From assembly GCF_004364285.1 (NCBI RefSeq), contig NZ_SOBE01000001.1:868001-932000 (forward strand): a stretch of 64,000 bases of DNA. Direction: 5' to 3'. This document shows positions 1 to 8,270 of the stretch, one piece after another; position 1 is the stretch's first letter, and each line of letters opens with the position of its first letter. The notes below the pieces were generated by a model. The model worked only from the letters and a program-made list of their open reading frames with translations. It was not told the origin of the DNA and made no database searches. Both the position numbers and the translations under genes were made by a program. This DNA comes from Frigoribacterium sp. PhB116. Lineage in GTDB: Bacteria > Actinomycetota > Actinomycetes > Actinomycetales > Microbacteriaceae.

Positions 1-1171
1 CCTCGGCCTCGAGCCGCACGCGGGCCGAGCCCGGCACGACCATCACGCGGACGCCCTCGGCCTTGGTCTTGCCCTGCACGATCGACGCGAAGGCCCTCAG
101 ATCTTCGATGCGGCTGTTGGTGCACGAGCCCATGAACACGGCGTCGACGGGGATCTGCTTCATCGGCGTGCCGGCCTCGAGGGCCATGTACTCGAGGGCG
201 CGCTCGGCGGCGGCGCGCTCGTTGGGGTCGACGACGGTCGAGGGGTCGGGCACGGAGTCGCTCAGCGAGACGCCCTGGCCGGGGTTCGTGCCCCAGGTGA
301 CGAACGGCTCGAGCGAGTCGGCGTCGAGGAACACCTCGGCGTCGAACACGGCGTCGTCGTCGGTCGGGAGGGTCTTCCAGTAGGCGACCGCCTCGTCCCA
401 GTCGGCGCCGGTCGGGGCGTGGTCGCGGCCCTCGAGGTAGTCGAAGGTGATCTGGTCGGGGGCGACCATCCCGGCACGGGCGCCGGCCTCGATCGACATG
501 TTGCAGATCGTCATGCGCCCCTCCATCGAGAGGGCACGGATCGCGCTGCCGCGGTACTCGAGCACGTAGCCCTGGCCGCCGCCGGTGCCGATCTGCGCGA
601 TGACCGCCAGGATGACGTCCTTCGCCGTCACGCCGGGGCGCAGCGTGCCCTCGACGGTGACGGCCATGGTCTTGAACGGCTTGAGCGGCAGGGTCTGCGT
701 CGCCATGACGTGCTCGACCTCGCTCGTGCCGATGCCGAAGGCCATCGCGCCGAACGCGCCGTGCGTCGAGGTGTGCGAGTCGCCGCAGACGACCGTGATG
801 CCCGGCATGGTGAGGCCGAGCTGCGGCCCCACGACGTGGACGATGCCCTGCTCGGCGTCGCCGAGCGGGTGCAGGCGGACGCCGAACTCGGCCGTGTTGC
901 GGCGGAGCGTCTCGATCTGCGTGCGGCTGGTGAGGTCGGCGATCGGCTTGTCGATCGCGAGGGTCGGGGTGTTGTGGTCCTCGGTGGCGATCGTCAGGTC
1001 GGTGCGCCGCATCGGCCGCCCTGCCTGCCGGAGCCCGTCGAAGGCCTGCGGGCTCGTGACCTCGTGGAGGAGGTGGAGGTCGATGTAGAGAAGGTCGGGG
1101 GCGCCGTCCTCGCCATTGACGACGACGTGGTCGTCCCACACTTTCTCGGCAAGCGTCCTGCCCACGGGCAC
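1..1171 (-). CDS. leuC: 3-isopropylmalate dehydratase large subunit, 3' end cut by window edge
   Basis: LeuC pairs with LeuD in the cytoplasm to interconvert 2- and 3-isopropylmalate in leucine synthesis. About 390 codons are present; the last roughly 75-80 residues of a normal LeuC (about 465-470 aa) lie beyond the left edge. Seen: the aconitase-family blocks [11 protein letters not shown] at the N-terminus, [14 protein letters not shown], and [16 protein letters not shown]. The Cys of the last block is the first of the three 4Fe-4S ligands; the other two would be outside the window. The start is GTG at 1171 behind a GAGGAGAGGGG purine run; a second GTG two codons later is the alternative. 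A partner leuD would be expected just past the left edge. Confidence 0.95.
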   Translation of the reverse strand, partial: MPVGRTLAEKVWDDHVVVNGEDGAPDLLYIDLHLLHEVTSPQAFDGLRQAGRPMRRTDLTIATEDHNTPTLAIDKPIADLTSRTQIETLRRNTAEFGVRLHPLGDAEQGIVHVVGPQLGLTMPGITVVCGDSHTSTHGAFGAMAFGIGTSEVEHVMATQTLPLKPFKTMAVTVEGTLRPGVTAKDVILAVIAQIGTGGGQGYVLEYRGSAIRALSMEGRMTICNMSIEAGARAGMVAPDQITFDYLEGRDHAPTGADWDEAVAYWKTLPTDDDAVFDAEVFLDADSLEPFVTWGTNPGQGVSLSDSVPDPSTVVDPNERAAAERALEYMALEAGTPMKQIPVDAVFMGSCTNSRIEDLRAFASIVQGKTKAEGVRVMVVPGSARVRLEAE

Positions 1172-1210
1172 GCCCCTCTCCTCGGGTGTCTCGGTCGGAA
1201 TGATCGTCGA

Positions 1211-1216
1211 AGTCTA
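1211..1216 (-). promoter_or_regulatory. candidate -10 element (TAGACT) for leuC
   Basis: TAGACT on the minus strand matches the actinobacterial TANNNT -10. It lies about 40 nt upstream of the leuC start, leaving a short leader that carries the ribosome-binding site. No convincing -35 is visible. Confidence 0.4.
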
Positions 1217-1352
1217 CGCCAGCGCCTCCCGGCCCCTGCTCGACGCGCTGCCGGGTGCAACGCGGCCGCGGGCGCCCGGCATTCCCCTCGGCGAGCGCCG
1301 CGGCCGAGGTCTCCGAACACGAGGTGGGCGCGCGGCACCTCGCGGGTCCTGA

Positions 1353-1362
1353 CTGGTACCAG
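1353..1362. promoter_or_regulatory. 10-bp perfect palindrome in the leuC / propeller-gene divergent gap
   Basis: The 241-bp gap between leuC and the next gene (1172-1412) holds no ORF. Its only notable element is the perfect palindrome CTGGTACCAG, about 50 bp upstream of the rightward gene. It could be an operator; no regulator is linked to it. Confidence 0.25.
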
Positions 1363-1412
1363 GTCCTCCGTCGTGCGGCGGCGGACCCGCCCGACGAGGA
1401 GGTCGACCGAGC

Positions 1413-3005
1413 ATGGTGCGAGACGACGCCCCCTGGCTGCCGGCCCGTCCCGGCGCGGGCCGCCGTGCCGACGCGCCGGAGGCCGGCGCGGCGCAGCCCG
1501 CCTCCCTGCCGTCCGGCTCCCGCCTCCCCCCTGTCGTGCCGCACGAGGAGGCGCCCCGACGTCGGCGCCGGACGACCGCCTCCTCGTCGTCCCGCCTGCG
1601 CTCCGCCTACCTCGCCCTCGCCCTCGCGACCACGGCCGTGCTCGTCGTCGGGGTCGCGGTCGTCCCCCGCTACGGCGACGGCCCGGCGTCCGGCACGCCC
1701 GTCGCGGACGAGCTGCGGCGCCTGCCGACGGATGCCGCGTGGACCCTCGACCTCGCCGGCCTCCTGGCGCCCGACGTGCCCCCGAGCTGCGTGCACGTCT
1801 GGCCCTCCGTCGCCGTCGACGGCCTCGTCGCCGTGGGCACCTCGGTCGACCTCGAGACCGACGACGCCGCGTCCTCGACCGGCTGTCGCCGCGCCGCCGT
1901 GTCGGGGAACACGAGCCGAGTGGCGCTCGTCGAGGCCGGGACGGGCCGTGTCCGCTGGGTGCACGACCTCGCGGCGGACGTGCCCGACGCGGACGCCCTG
2001 GCCATCCCGGCGACGCAGGTCGTCCCGGCCGCCGGCCGCGTGCTGGTCCAGGTCCAGACCTCAGGCGGCGCCGCGCAGGTCGCGCTCGACCTCGACGGAG
2101 GCGACTCGCAGGAGGTGGCGCGCGGGCGCCGCGACCTGCCCGCCGTGAGCGTCGCCGCCGTCGGGCGCCTGCAGCTCCGGGCCGTCGGCGGCACCGACGA
2201 CGCGTCGAGGCGCTTCTCCCTCGTCGACGCGGGCGACCTCACCGAGCCCGTCTGGCAGGGCCGAGCCGACGTGGGCACCACTCCCCTGCTGCTGGAGTCG
2301 GGCGTCGTCGTCGAGGCGGACGGCCGCAGCTCGTTCGTCGACGGCCGGACCGGCGCGGCGCGTCCGCTCGAACGGGGCAGGGGCCGGGGCACGACCCTCG
2401 AGACGGCCGCCGTCGGCCCGGCCGTCGACGGATCCCTCTACGTGGTCGAGCGAGCGGGACGGTCCCGTCCGACCGTGTCGGCCGTCGACCCGCTCGGCGA
2501 CCGGCGGTGGACGACCCCCGTCGACGCAGGCGCCCTCGACGTGACGGACCGGTGCGTCCTCGCCCTGTCGCCCGACGCCTCCTCCGTCACCTGCCTCGAC
2601 CGGGGAGACGGGCGGGTGCTCTGGAGCCGCGACCTCGGCGGCCCTGCCCGGGTCGTGCCCGTGCCGGGGCAGTCGCGGGACGACGTCTGGGTCGTGGTGC
2701 AGCGCGACGACGGCCCCGAGCTGGCCGCCCTCGACGTGTCGGACGGCTCGCGCCGTGTCGCCCTGCCGCTCGGCCCGTCCGACGAGGTGGTCGCCGCCTC
2801 GCGCACCGTCGTCTACGTCGAGACCGACGACTCCGGCACCAGCCCCGACGCGGTCAGCGCGTACGACGCGTCGAGCGGACGTCGGCTCTGGACGTCGACG
2901 TCGACCGGGCGCGTCTCGTTCTGGGGCGGCGCCCTCGTCGTCGTGGACGACTCCGCCGCCGCCTCCCGCCTCGTCGACCGCACCCGCGTCGGGAGCACCT
3001 CGTGA
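1413..3005 (+). CDS. membrane-anchored PQQ/beta-propeller repeat protein, copy 1
   Basis: 530 aa. A proline- and arginine-rich cytoplasmic tail of about 60 residues precedes one membrane segment (about 66-84). A long extracytoplasmic domain follows, with repeated PQQ/BamB-type blade signatures such as GTGRVRWVHDLA, GDRRWTTPVD, GDGRVLWSRDLG and GRRLWTSTSTGRVSFWGG. This looks like a beta-propeller held outside the membrane by an N-terminal anchor. No catalytic residues are recognisable, so a binding or scaffold role is inference. The start is ATG behind GAGGAGG. The stop overlaps the GTG start of the next gene by 4 nt. That gene is a visible paralogue of the same layout, so the two are co-translated and may work as a pair. 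Confidence 0.85.
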   Translation: MVRDDAPWLPARPGAGRRADAPEAGAAQPASLPSGSRLPPVVPHEEAPRRRRRTTASSSSRLRSAYLALALATTAVLVVGVAVVPRYGDGPASGTPVADELRRLPTDAAWTLDLAGLLAPDVPPSCVHVWPSVAVDGLVAVGTSVDLETDDAASSTGCRRAAVSGNTSRVALVEAGTGRVRWVHDLAADVPDADALAIPATQVVPAAGRVLVQVQTSGGAAQVALDLDGGDSQEVARGRRDLPAVSVAAVGRLQLRAVGGTDDASRRFSLVDAGDLTEPVWQGRADVGTTPLLLESGVVVEADGRSSFVDGRTGAARPLERGRGRGTTLETAAVGPAVDGSLYVVERAGRSRPTVSAVDPLGDRRWTTPVDAGALDVTDRCVLALSPDASSVTCLDRGDGRVLWSRDLGGPARVVPVPGQSRDDVWVVVQRDDGPELAALDVSDGSRRVALPLGPSDEVVAASRTVVYVETDDSGTSPDAVSAYDASSGRRLWTSTSTGRVSFWGGALVVVDDSAAASRLVDRTRVGSTS

Positions 3006-4618
3006 CGGTGCCGGGCGCCCCGTGGCAGCCCTCGAGGCCGAGGGCTGCGGTGGTCTGGGAGAAGCCGACGACCGGGGCACGGACGACGGCTGCCGAGGAG
3101 GCGGAGGGCGGGCAGCAGGTCCTGCCCCCGTCCGGGAGCCCGTCGGGTCGTCCGCCGTCGCCCGGCCCGCGCTGGTGGCGCCGCCTCGCGCCCGGCCGTC
3201 GTCTCGCCCTCGGCTACCTCGCCCTGGTGGTGGCCGCCGTGGCCGTCACCGCCGCCCTCGTCCCCGGCCAGCCGGTGTACGGCGGCCTGTCGCCCTGGCA
3301 GGGCACGTCGACCGTCGACCTGCGGGAGGCGCCGACCGCCTCCGGCTGGACCGCCGACCTCGCCGGGGCCCTCGCCCCCGGCGCGCCGGCCCTCTGCCTG
3401 CGGTTCCCCTCGGCGCCGGTCGGCGACGACGGTCTCGTGCTCGTCCGCGCCGCACCGGCCTGGACCTACGGCTTCGCCAACGACGCGGGCTGCGGCAGCG
3501 ACACCCGGCAGGTCGGGTCGCGGGTCGGGCTGCTCGACACGCGGGACGGCCGGATGGCCTGGGTGCACGACGCCCGGGACGACTTCGCCGACCTGGGCGA
3601 CCTCGACGGAGCCGAGGTGCTGTCGGCCTCGGCGATCGGCCCGGCGGGCGACCCCGACCGCCTCCTGCTGCGCACCTCGGGCGGCGCCCTCTCGAAGCTC
3701 GTGGCGCTGGACCCCGCGACGGGTCGGGTCGTCGACGGCTCCGCGCCGTGGACGACGACGGACAGCGACCAGTTCCAGTCGGAGGGCCAGGTCGTCCTCA
3801 CGGGACGCCAGCCGTCCGCGGGCGGCGCCTACCGGTACGAGGTCCGCGACGCGGACGACCTCGGGCACGTGACGTGGCGGGGCGCCGGCACGACGACGGG
3901 CGTCGTCCTCGCCCTCCCGGACCGCGCCCTCGTCTCGACGCCGGGCGGCACGGTGGCCGTCGACCCGCGGACGGGCCGCGAGCGCGACTGGGGCACGAGG
4001 CTCGACACGCTGGTCGGGCCGCTCGTGCACGACGACCTCATCGTGTCGCCGTCGGGTCGGTCGGGGGGCTTCACGGCCGTCGACCTCGACGGGCGCACCC
4101 GGTGGACGACCTCCCCCGACGTGCAGGGGGCGCCGAGCGCGGCACGCACGTGCCTCGTCGTGACCGACGTCGCGGACGACCGCGTCAGCTGCGTCGACTG
4201 GGACACGGGCGAGACCCGCTGGAGCCACGACCGCCGGGGAGCGGTCAGCGTCGACGGCCTCGCCGGCCAGACCGACGACGACCTCTTCGCCGCGGCGCCC
4301 GACGGGGACGACGGATCGCTCGCCCTGCGCGTCCTCGACGGGACGGACGGGGCCGCGAGGTCGGTCGTCGAGCTGCCGGGCGGTGCGGTGCCGGCCGCGA
4401 CCGGACGCACCGTCGGCTACGCGTTCGCCTACGGCAGCTCGGGCGGCCGGTCGACGGTCGTCGCCTTCGACCGGTCGTCGGGCGAGCGGCTGTGGGTCTA
4501 CCAGGGCAGGCTGCAGGTGTCGTTCTGGGGCGGAGCGCTGGTCGACGTCGACGTCGACGGCGTGGCGCACGAGCTCACCGGACCGGAGGCGTCCGAGGTC
4601 GTCGCGCCCCGGTGGTGA
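3002..4618 (+). CDS. membrane-anchored PQQ/beta-propeller repeat protein, copy 2
   Basis: 538 aa, starting at a GTG that shares GTGA with the previous stop. The frame is open far upstream, but the translational coupling and the matching domain layout fix the start here. A basic, proline-rich tail is followed by one membrane segment (about 67-86). The outer part has the same start as copy 1 (VDLREAPTASGWTADLAGALAP versus a closely similar stretch there) and the same end (RLWVYQGRLQVSFWGGALV). Blade-like motifs include LVALDPATGRVV and VSCVDWDTGETRWSHD. It appears to be a tandem duplicate that has diverged. Substrate or partner is unknown. A membrane-tethered propeller in envelope assembly or sensing is the best guess. 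Confidence 0.83.
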   Translation: MTVPGAPWQPSRPRAAVVWEKPTTGARTTAAEEAEGGQQVLPPSGSPSGRPPSPGPRWWRRLAPGRRLALGYLALVVAAVAVTAALVPGQPVYGGLSPWQGTSTVDLREAPTASGWTADLAGALAPGAPALCLRFPSAPVGDDGLVLVRAAPAWTYGFANDAGCGSDTRQVGSRVGLLDTRDGRMAWVHDARDDFADLGDLDGAEVLSASAIGPAGDPDRLLLRTSGGALSKLVALDPATGRVVDGSAPWTTTDSDQFQSEGQVVLTGRQPSAGGAYRYEVRDADDLGHVTWRGAGTTTGVVLALPDRALVSTPGGTVAVDPRTGRERDWGTRLDTLVGPLVHDDLIVSPSGRSGGFTAVDLDGRTRWTTSPDVQGAPSAARTCLVVTDVADDRVSCVDWDTGETRWSHDRRGAVSVDGLAGQTDDDLFAAAPDGDDGSLALRVLDGTDGAARSVVELPGGAVPAATGRTVGYAFAYGSSGGRSTVVAFDRSSGERLWVYQGRLQVSFWGGALVDVDVDGVAHELTGPEASEVVAPRW

Positions 4619-4630
4619 CGACGACCCTGT

Positions 4631-4646
4631 TCGAACGCGTGTTCGA
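4631..4646. promoter_or_regulatory. LexA (SOS) operator upstream of the AlkB gene
   Basis: TCGAACGCGTGTTCGA is an exact match to the actinobacterial/Bacillus-type SOS box (TCGAAC-N4-GTTCGA), perfect in both half-sites. It lies 22 bp before the AlkB ATG, directly upstream of its -10, where bound LexA would block RNA polymerase. Confidence 0.85.
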
Positions 4647-4655
4647 ACGATCAGC

Positions 4656-4661
4656 TAGGCT
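4656..4661 (+). promoter_or_regulatory. -10 element (TAGGCT) giving a probable leaderless AlkB mRNA
   Basis: TAGGCT ends 7 nt before the ATG at 4669, so transcription should begin at or next to the A of the start codon. There is no properly spaced Shine-Dalgarno sequence. Confidence 0.6.
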
Positions 4662-4668
4662 GAGGGGC

Positions 4669-5349
4669 ATGAGCACGACCTTCACATCCTCCCTGCTGGA
4701 CGGCCTCGACGACGACGCCGAGACGGGCGCGGGCCCCGTCACGAGGCGGGGCACCGGCCTGCGCGACCTCGACGGGGCCGTGCAGCACCTGCCCCTCGAC
4801 GACGGCGCGTGGCTCGACCTCGTGCCCGGCTGGGCGACGGGCAGCGACGCGATGTTCGAGCGCCTCGTCGCCGAGGTCCCCTGGCAGGCCGACACGCGGA
4901 CGATGTACGACCGGGTGGTCGAGGTGCCACGGCTGGTGTCGTCCTACGGCGAGCGCGACGTGCTGCCCGACCCCGTGCTCGGCACGGCGCGCGACGAGCT
5001 GAACCAGTGGTATTCCAGCCGGCGCGGGGCGCCCGACGCGCAGCTGTTCCGCCGCGCCGGGCTCTGCTTCTACCGCACGGGCGACGACAGCATCGCCTGG
5101 CACGGCGACCGCGTCGGCCGCACGATCGACCGCGACACGATGGTGGGCATCCTGTCCCTCGGCGCGCCGCGCACCCTCGCGATCCGGTCACGTCGCACGG
5201 GCAAGGTGCAGCGCTTCCCCCTCGGCCACGGCGACCTGCTGGTGATGGGCGGCAGCAGCCAGCGCACGCACGAGCACGCGATCGCGAAGACCCGCAAGGC
5301 GGTCGGCCCGCGCATCTCGGTGCAGTTCCGACCGGTGTGGCCTGCGTAG
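4669..5349 (+). CDS. AlkB-type 2-oxoglutarate/Fe(II)-dependent DNA repair dioxygenase
   Basis: 226 aa, cytoplasmic. AlkB enzymes oxidatively remove alkyl groups such as 1-methyladenine and 3-methylcytosine from DNA or RNA, using Fe(II), O2 and 2-oxoglutarate. Seen: the HxD iron motif as WHGD (H145, D147), a distal His in the THEH stretch (201 or 203), and the 2-oxoglutarate-binding RxxxxxR as R215 and R221 in GPRISVQFRPVW. Length and order fit the bacterial YbaQ/AlkB-like actinobacterial group. A perfect LexA box and a leaderless-type -10 precede the start, so the gene should be induced by DNA damage. The last seven codons and stop form the first part of a 70-bp tandem duplication. The exact substrate is not deducible. 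Confidence 0.9.
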   Translation: MSTTFTSSLLDGLDDDAETGAGPVTRRGTGLRDLDGAVQHLPLDDGAWLDLVPGWATGSDAMFERLVAEVPWQADTRTMYDRVVEVPRLVSSYGERDVLPDPVLGTARDELNQWYSSRRGAPDAQLFRRAGLCFYRTGDDSIAWHGDRVGRTIDRDTMVGILSLGAPRTLAIRSRRTGKVQRFPLGHGDLLVMGGSSQRTHEHAIAKTRKAVGPRISVQFRPVWPA

Positions 5350-5489
5350 GCCGCCCGCGGCCGGAGCGGGCCGCTCGGGTCTGGACAGACAGGCACGGCG
5401 ACCGGTGTGGCCTGCGTAGGCCGCCCGCGGCCGGAGCGGGCCGCTCGGGTCTGGACAGACAGGCACGGCGATCGGTGTGGCCTGCGTAG
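5331..5489. repeat. 70-bp direct tandem repeat including the 3' end of the AlkB gene
   Basis: Two full 70-bp units (5331-5400 and 5401-5470) are followed by a 19-bp partial third (5471-5489, one T for C change). Each begins with the codons and stop that end the AlkB gene (ACCGGTGTGGCCTGCGTAG). Each full unit continues through a GC-rich self-complementary stretch into GTCTGGACAGACAGGCACGG. The third partial copy again carries the gene end. The near-identity of the two full copies suggests recent duplication by replication slippage or unequal recombination. Confidence 0.9.
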
Positions 5490-5536
5490 CGGCTCCCTCC
5501 CACCCGACGCTCGTCGCTCATCCGGGCCTGCGCTCG

Positions 5537-5542
5537 TATGCT
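5537..5542 (+). promoter_or_regulatory. candidate -10 (TATGCT) for the LacI-type regulator
   Basis: TATGCT lies 31 bp upstream of the ATG. This leaves a short leader with the GAGGTGG ribosome-binding site at about 5561-5567. The -35 is not clear. Confidence 0.5.
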
Positions 5543-5573
5543 GTGCGCACGACCGACGACGAGGTGGACGAGC

Positions 5574-6647
5574 ATGGCACCAGCGACCCGTGACGACGTG
5601 GCGCGCCTGGCCGGCGTCTCGTCGAGCACCGTCTCGTACGCCCTCAGCGGCCGTCGGACGATCTCGGACGCCACCCGCCGTCGCGTCGAGGCGGCCATGG
5701 CCGAGCTCAACTACACGCCGAACGCCTTCGCGCGCGGCCTGGCGGGGTCGCGGGGCGGCATCCTGGCCCTGCACTACCCGTACGGCAGGCGCGGCGTGAC
5801 GTCGTCCGAGTTCGAGTACGTCGCGGCAGCCACGGACCGGGCGCGGGAACGCGGCTACCACCTCCTGCTCTGGTCGACCCCGATCGACGACGTCGAGGGC
5901 CTGGAGAGCCTCGTGAGCGAGGGCCTGGTCGACGGCGTCGTCCTGATGGAGCTGACGCCGGAGGACGACCGCGTGCCCGTCCTGACGGAGGCGCGGGTCC
6001 CTTTCACGAACATCGGCCGCCCCGACGACGTGGCCGGCCTCTGGTTCGTGGACGCCGACTACGACGCGCTGGGGCGCCTGGCCGTGCAGCACCTCGTCGA
6101 CCTCGGCCACGAGCGGGCGTTCTTCCTCAGCCAGTCGGTCGGCTCGCACGAGCGCGGCTCGGGCCCCCTCGCGAGGGCCTCCCGCGCACTGGACGACGCC
6201 GCGCGGCGAGCGGGCCTCGTGCTCGAGGTGCACCACGCCCCCGTCTCGGTCACGGGCGGCCGCGCGGCCTTCGACGCGTTCGTCGCCTCGCCGGCACGTC
6301 CCACCGCGGTGGTCGCGTTCAACGAGACGGCGTTGGCCGGCTTCGTGCAGGCGGCCGCGTTCGCCGGCTGCTCGATCCCCCGAGACGCCTCGGTGGTGGC
6401 CCTCAGCATCGGCGACCTCGCCGCGGACATGACCTCGCCGCCGCTCACGACCGTCTCGCCGCCCGGTGTCGAGCTCGCGGCGGCCGCCGTCGACCACCTC
6501 GTCGACCGGCTGGAGGGATGCCGGCTCGACGCGCCGCACCTCCTCGTGGCCCCGCAGCTCGTCGTCCGGGGCAGTTCCGCGCCCCCGCCCCTCGACTCCC
6601 ACGGCGCCGTCCGTCCTGCCGCTCGTCCCGCTGCGACGCGCCGCTAG
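5574..6647 (+). CDS. LacI-family transcriptional regulator
   Basis: 357 aa. The N-terminal LacI helix-turn-helix is clear: TRDDVARLAGVSSSTVSYAL followed by SGRRTISDATRRRVEAAM and the hinge-helix region LNYTPNAFARGL. The rest is a periplasmic-binding-protein-like ligand domain ending in a C-terminal Pro/Ala/Arg-rich tail. ATG 5574 is preferred over an upstream in-frame ATG at 5538 because it has GAGGTGG correctly spaced and begins right at the HTH. The gene lies directly upstream of the sugar-binding protein and permeases on the same strand. It is therefore the likely local repressor of that importer, answering to its sugar. The ligand cannot be read from sequence. Confidence 0.93.
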   Translation: MAPATRDDVARLAGVSSSTVSYALSGRRTISDATRRRVEAAMAELNYTPNAFARGLAGSRGGILALHYPYGRRGVTSSEFEYVAAATDRARERGYHLLLWSTPIDDVEGLESLVSEGLVDGVVLMELTPEDDRVPVLTEARVPFTNIGRPDDVAGLWFVDADYDALGRLAVQHLVDLGHERAFFLSQSVGSHERGSGPLARASRALDDAARRAGLVLEVHHAPVSVTGGRAAFDAFVASPARPTAVVAFNETALAGFVQAAAFAGCSIPRDASVVALSIGDLAADMTSPPLTTVSPPGVELAAAAVDHLVDRLEGCRLDAPHLLVAPQLVVRGSSAPPPLDSHGAVRPAARPAATRR

Positions 6648-6687
6648 CACGGGTTGTTGCGCGCCTCCTGCGCGTGTGTGACACTCA

Positions 6688-6707
6688 TCGTCGACGCGCG
6701 TCGACGA
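6688..6707. promoter_or_regulatory. 20-bp perfect palindrome upstream of the sugar-binding protein, candidate LacI operator
   Basis: The sequence TCGTCGACGCGCGTCGACGA is its own reverse complement. It sits in the 134-bp gap between the LacI-type gene and its probable target. LacI-family operators are even-length palindromes centred on CG, as here. The promoter itself is not clear; a TTGTTG at 6654-6659 may be a -35. Confidence 0.45.
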
Positions 6708-6781
6708 CGACGCGCGCGGCAGTGTCCCGGCTCGGCAGCACGGGCGGGGCACGTGCATCGCAACTCGACGAGGAGATCACC

Positions 6782-8143
6782 ATGCGAGCATCCCTGCACC
6801 GCAGGTTCACCGGGCCCCTGGCCATCCTGGCGGCATCCAGCTTCCTGCTGGTCGGCTGCTCCGGAAGCGCCGACCCCAACGACCCCAACGCGGGCGGCGA
6901 CGCCGGCGGATCGGTCGGCACGGCCGACGGCGTCGTCAACGTCTACGGCACCATCAACGGCGACGAGGCGACCCTGCTCGAGGAGTCGTGGGCCGACTGG
7001 GAGAAGCAGAACGACATCGAGATCAAGTACACGGGCGACAAGGAGTTCGAGAAGCAGATCGGCATCAAGGTCCAGGGCGGCGACACCCCCGACCTCGCGA
7101 TCTTCCCGCAGCCAGGTCTCCTCGCCGACACCGTGACGTCGTCGGGCAAGGTGCAGGAGCTCCCGGCCGACGCGCTCGCCAACGTCAAGGAAGGCTGGTC
7201 CGAGGACTGGCAGAAGTACGGCCAGGTCGACGGCACGCAGTACGGTGCTCCGCTGATGGCCAGCGTCAAGGGCTACGTCTGGTACTCCCCCGCGAAGTTC
7301 GCGGAGTGGGGCGTCGAGATCCCCAAGACCTACGACGAGCTCGTCGAGGTCTCGAAGACCATCCAGGAGAAGACCGGCACCGCTCCCTGGTGCGCGGGCT
7401 TCAACTCGGGCGAGGCCTCGGGCTGGCCCGGCACCGACTGGGTCGAGGACCTCGTGCTCCGCGAGGCCGGCCCCGACGCCTACGACTCGTGGGTCTCCGG
7501 CGACACGAAGTTCACCGACCCCGAGATCAAGGACGCGTTCGACTCCGTCGGCACGATCCTGCAGGACCCGGCGATGGTCAACGCCGGCTACGGCGACGTG
7601 AAGTCGATCAACTCGACCGCTTTCGGCGACGTCGCGACCAACGTGGCGAACGGCAGCTGCGCGCTGACGCACCAGGCCTCGTTCTTCGAGGGCTTCCTCA
7701 CCGCGGCGAACAACGCCGAGGGCACCCCCGCCACGGTCGCCGAGGACGGCGACGTGTGGGCCTTCCTCACCCCGCCGATGAAGGAGGACGACCCGGCAGC
7801 CGTCACCGGCGGCGGTGAGTTCGTCGCCGCGTTCTCGAACGACGACGACACCGCCAAGGTGCAGGCGTACCTCGCCAGCGCCGACTGGGCGAACAGCCGC
7901 GTCTCGCTCGGAGGCGTCATCTCCGCGAACAAGGGCCTCGACCCGGAGAACGCCGGCAGCGACCTGCTGAAGGGCGCCGTCGAGATCCTCCAGGGCACGG
8001 ACACCACGTTCCGCTTCGACGGCTCCGACCTGATGCCCAAGTCGGTCGGCTCCGACAGCTTCTGGAAGGGCATGGTCGACTGGATCGACGGCACGGACAC
8101 CGACTCGGTGCTCGAGGAGATCCAGGCCGGCTACACCAGCTAG
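6782..8143 (+). CDS. ABC sugar importer, extracellular solute-binding lipoprotein (AglE-like)
   Basis: 453 aa. A basic N-terminus and hydrophobic stretch end in the lipobox LVGC (Cys26), so it is a lipoprotein on the outer face of the membrane. The mature part matches the alpha-glucoside-binding AglE group: VYGTINGDEATLLEESWADW, then IKYTGDKEFEKQIGIKVQGG and TPDLAIFPQPGL. ATG has a strong GAGGAG Shine-Dalgarno. Two permeases follow. No ATPase is encoded nearby, as is common in actinobacteria where one shared MsiK-type ATPase serves several sugar importers. Substrate is probably an alpha-glucoside or related sugar (family-level inference). Confidence 0.92.
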   Translation: MRASLHRRFTGPLAILAASSFLLVGCSGSADPNDPNAGGDAGGSVGTADGVVNVYGTINGDEATLLEESWADWEKQNDIEIKYTGDKEFEKQIGIKVQGGDTPDLAIFPQPGLLADTVTSSGKVQELPADALANVKEGWSEDWQKYGQVDGTQYGAPLMASVKGYVWYSPAKFAEWGVEIPKTYDELVEVSKTIQEKTGTAPWCAGFNSGEASGWPGTDWVEDLVLREAGPDAYDSWVSGDTKFTDPEIKDAFDSVGTILQDPAMVNAGYGDVKSINSTAFGDVATNVANGSCALTHQASFFEGFLTAANNAEGTPATVAEDGDVWAFLTPPMKEDDPAAVTGGGEFVAAFSNDDDTAKVQAYLASADWANSRVSLGGVISANKGLDPENAGSDLLKGAVEILQGTDTTFRFDGSDLMPKSVGSDSFWKGMVDWIDGTDTDSVLEEIQAGYTS

Positions 8144-8156
8144 CCAGCAACCCCGC

Positions 8157-8194
8157 CGTGAGGGGCCGTCGCCGTGCGGCGGCGGCCCCTCACG
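8157..8194 (+). terminator. strong hairpin between binding-protein and permease genes
   Basis: A 38-nt inverted repeat: CGTGAGGGGCCG pairs perfectly with CGGCCCCTCACG, and the stem continues as CGCCG-TG-CGGCG with one T-G wobble. There is no U-run. It fits an intra-operon attenuator or mRNA-stabilising hairpin that raises binding-protein output over permeases. Confidence 0.75.
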
Positions 8195-8270
8195 CGTCCC
8201 CGTCGCGCACAGCCGCCTCCTCCCGCCTGCGCCCGAGCGCCCCCCGTACCCGAACGTGAAAGGGACAGCG

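Noticed and set aside
419-3001. Very long upstream extension of the second propeller gene frame, running through leuC and the first propeller gene
   Set aside because: The extension is Arg/Ala-rich shadow sequence. The GTG at 3002 overlapping the previous stop, and the paralogue's layout, mark the real start.
5188-5466. Short minus-strand ORFs across the 70-bp repeats
   Set aside because: They only translate the duplicated DNA, giving the same peptide twice; there is no ribosome-binding site or conserved domain.
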